A stretch of 39,990 nt of DNA, taken from the NCBI GenBank assembly GCA_020026335.1, contig JAHHQO010000018.1, positions 1 through 39,990 on the forward strand, in the 5' to 3' direction. Source of the stretch: Alistipes sp. Its GTDB lineage: Bacteria > Bacteroidota > Bacteroidia > Bacteroidales > Rikenellaceae. The notes beneath the pieces were generated by a model. That model was not told the origin of the DNA, made no database searches, and saw only the letters and a program-made list of their open reading frames with translations. Each line of letters opens with the position of its first letter. Positions within the stretch are counted from its first letter, which is position 1. Shown here piece after piece: positions 39,810 to 39,990 of the stretch. Position numbers and translations under genes: made by a program.

Positions 39810-39990
39810 TCACTCCGCAAACTCTCCACGGTGGAGGAAGTATCTGCCGCGAATTTCCAATATCGTGAACCCGTCCGTCACTGTCCTCTTGTACTTCTCG
39901 CTACTTCGTACTCTCCACTTCGCCCTCTCCACTTCGCCCTCTCCACTTTGCCCTCTCCACTTTGCCCTCTCCACTTTGCCCTCTCCACTT
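39810..39990 (-). other. Possible C-terminus of a minus-strand reading frame
   Basis: A frame open to the window edge ends with TGA at 39812-39810. The last residues, TDGFTILEIRGRYFLHRGEF, look like a real protein end with alternating hydrophobic beta pattern. Upstream it enters a 14-bp tandem repeat and no ATG is seen inside the window. It may be a real gene or a relic. Confidence 0.3.
39906..39990. repeat. 14-bp tandem repeat, at least six units
   Basis: Units are TCGTACTCTCCACT once, TCGCCCTCTCCACT twice and TTGCCCTCTCCACT three times, running to the last base. The array continues past the window edge. Confidence 0.92.

Noticed and set aside
38056..39813. 585-aa minus-strand frame opposite groEL
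   Set aside because: A common antisense artefact of groEL codon use.

Overview
The window looks like a chromosomal stretch from a Bacteroidales bacterium, most likely an Alistipes-like member of the Rikenellaceae. The reasons are the many promoters of the Bacteroidetes type (TTTG, 19-21 nt, TAnnTTTG), the absence of strong Shine-Dalgarno sequences, lipoproteins with N-terminal cysteines, a His/Cys-tailed SlyD, an 89-aa GroES and a moderately high GC content. The genus is inferred from general resemblance, not from a search.

Layout from left to right. 1-4085: the 5' part of dnaX (minus) diverges from clpB (plus). 4116-7709: a small glycan-type locus with a family 2 glycosyltransferase, a DUF115/Maf-like protein, a CMP-sugar (NeuA-like) synthetase and a LuxE-like acyl-protein synthetase. 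7763-11760: infC with an AUU start, thrS and pdxA. 11959-15337: an operon of a WG-like protein, trxB, rnz and a SpoU-type RNA methyltransferase. 15326-18055: a WG-like remnant, slyD with a long leader, and a MATE exporter with a leader ORF. 18076-24437: gcvP, a nucleoside kinase with ThrRS-like N-terminal domains, and a divergent 5'-nucleotidase-family lipoprotein. 24578-28915: rpsA (plus), then a DUF4377-type lipoprotein and rpsF-rpsR-rplI (minus). 28985-33664: a glycoside-hydrolase-like lipoprotein, thiL, adk and an orphan EVE-like protein. 33687-37595: rpsT, tRNA-Glu, a FecCD-type permease/ATPase pair, two identical tRNA-Pro(GGG) genes and tRNA-His. 37632-39782: groES-groEL. The window ends in a 14-bp tandem repeat over a possible partial reading frame.

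Most genes are housekeeping: DNA replication, translation, protein folding, redox, one-carbon and cofactor metabolism. Accessory content is limited to the glycan locus, the EVE-like gene, the two lipoproteins and the transporter genes. The most interesting signals are regulatory. An 11-bp word (GACATTTTGGC) lies upstream of both chaperone units, clpB and groESL, and neither has an obvious TAnnTTTG box. Structured leaders precede the FecCD-type permease, slyD and the MATE gene. The thiL and adk promoters interlock. The best candidate for an unusual biological system is the compact CMP-sugar/DUF115/LuxE-like locus, but its function is inferred only from family membership and gene neighbourhood.
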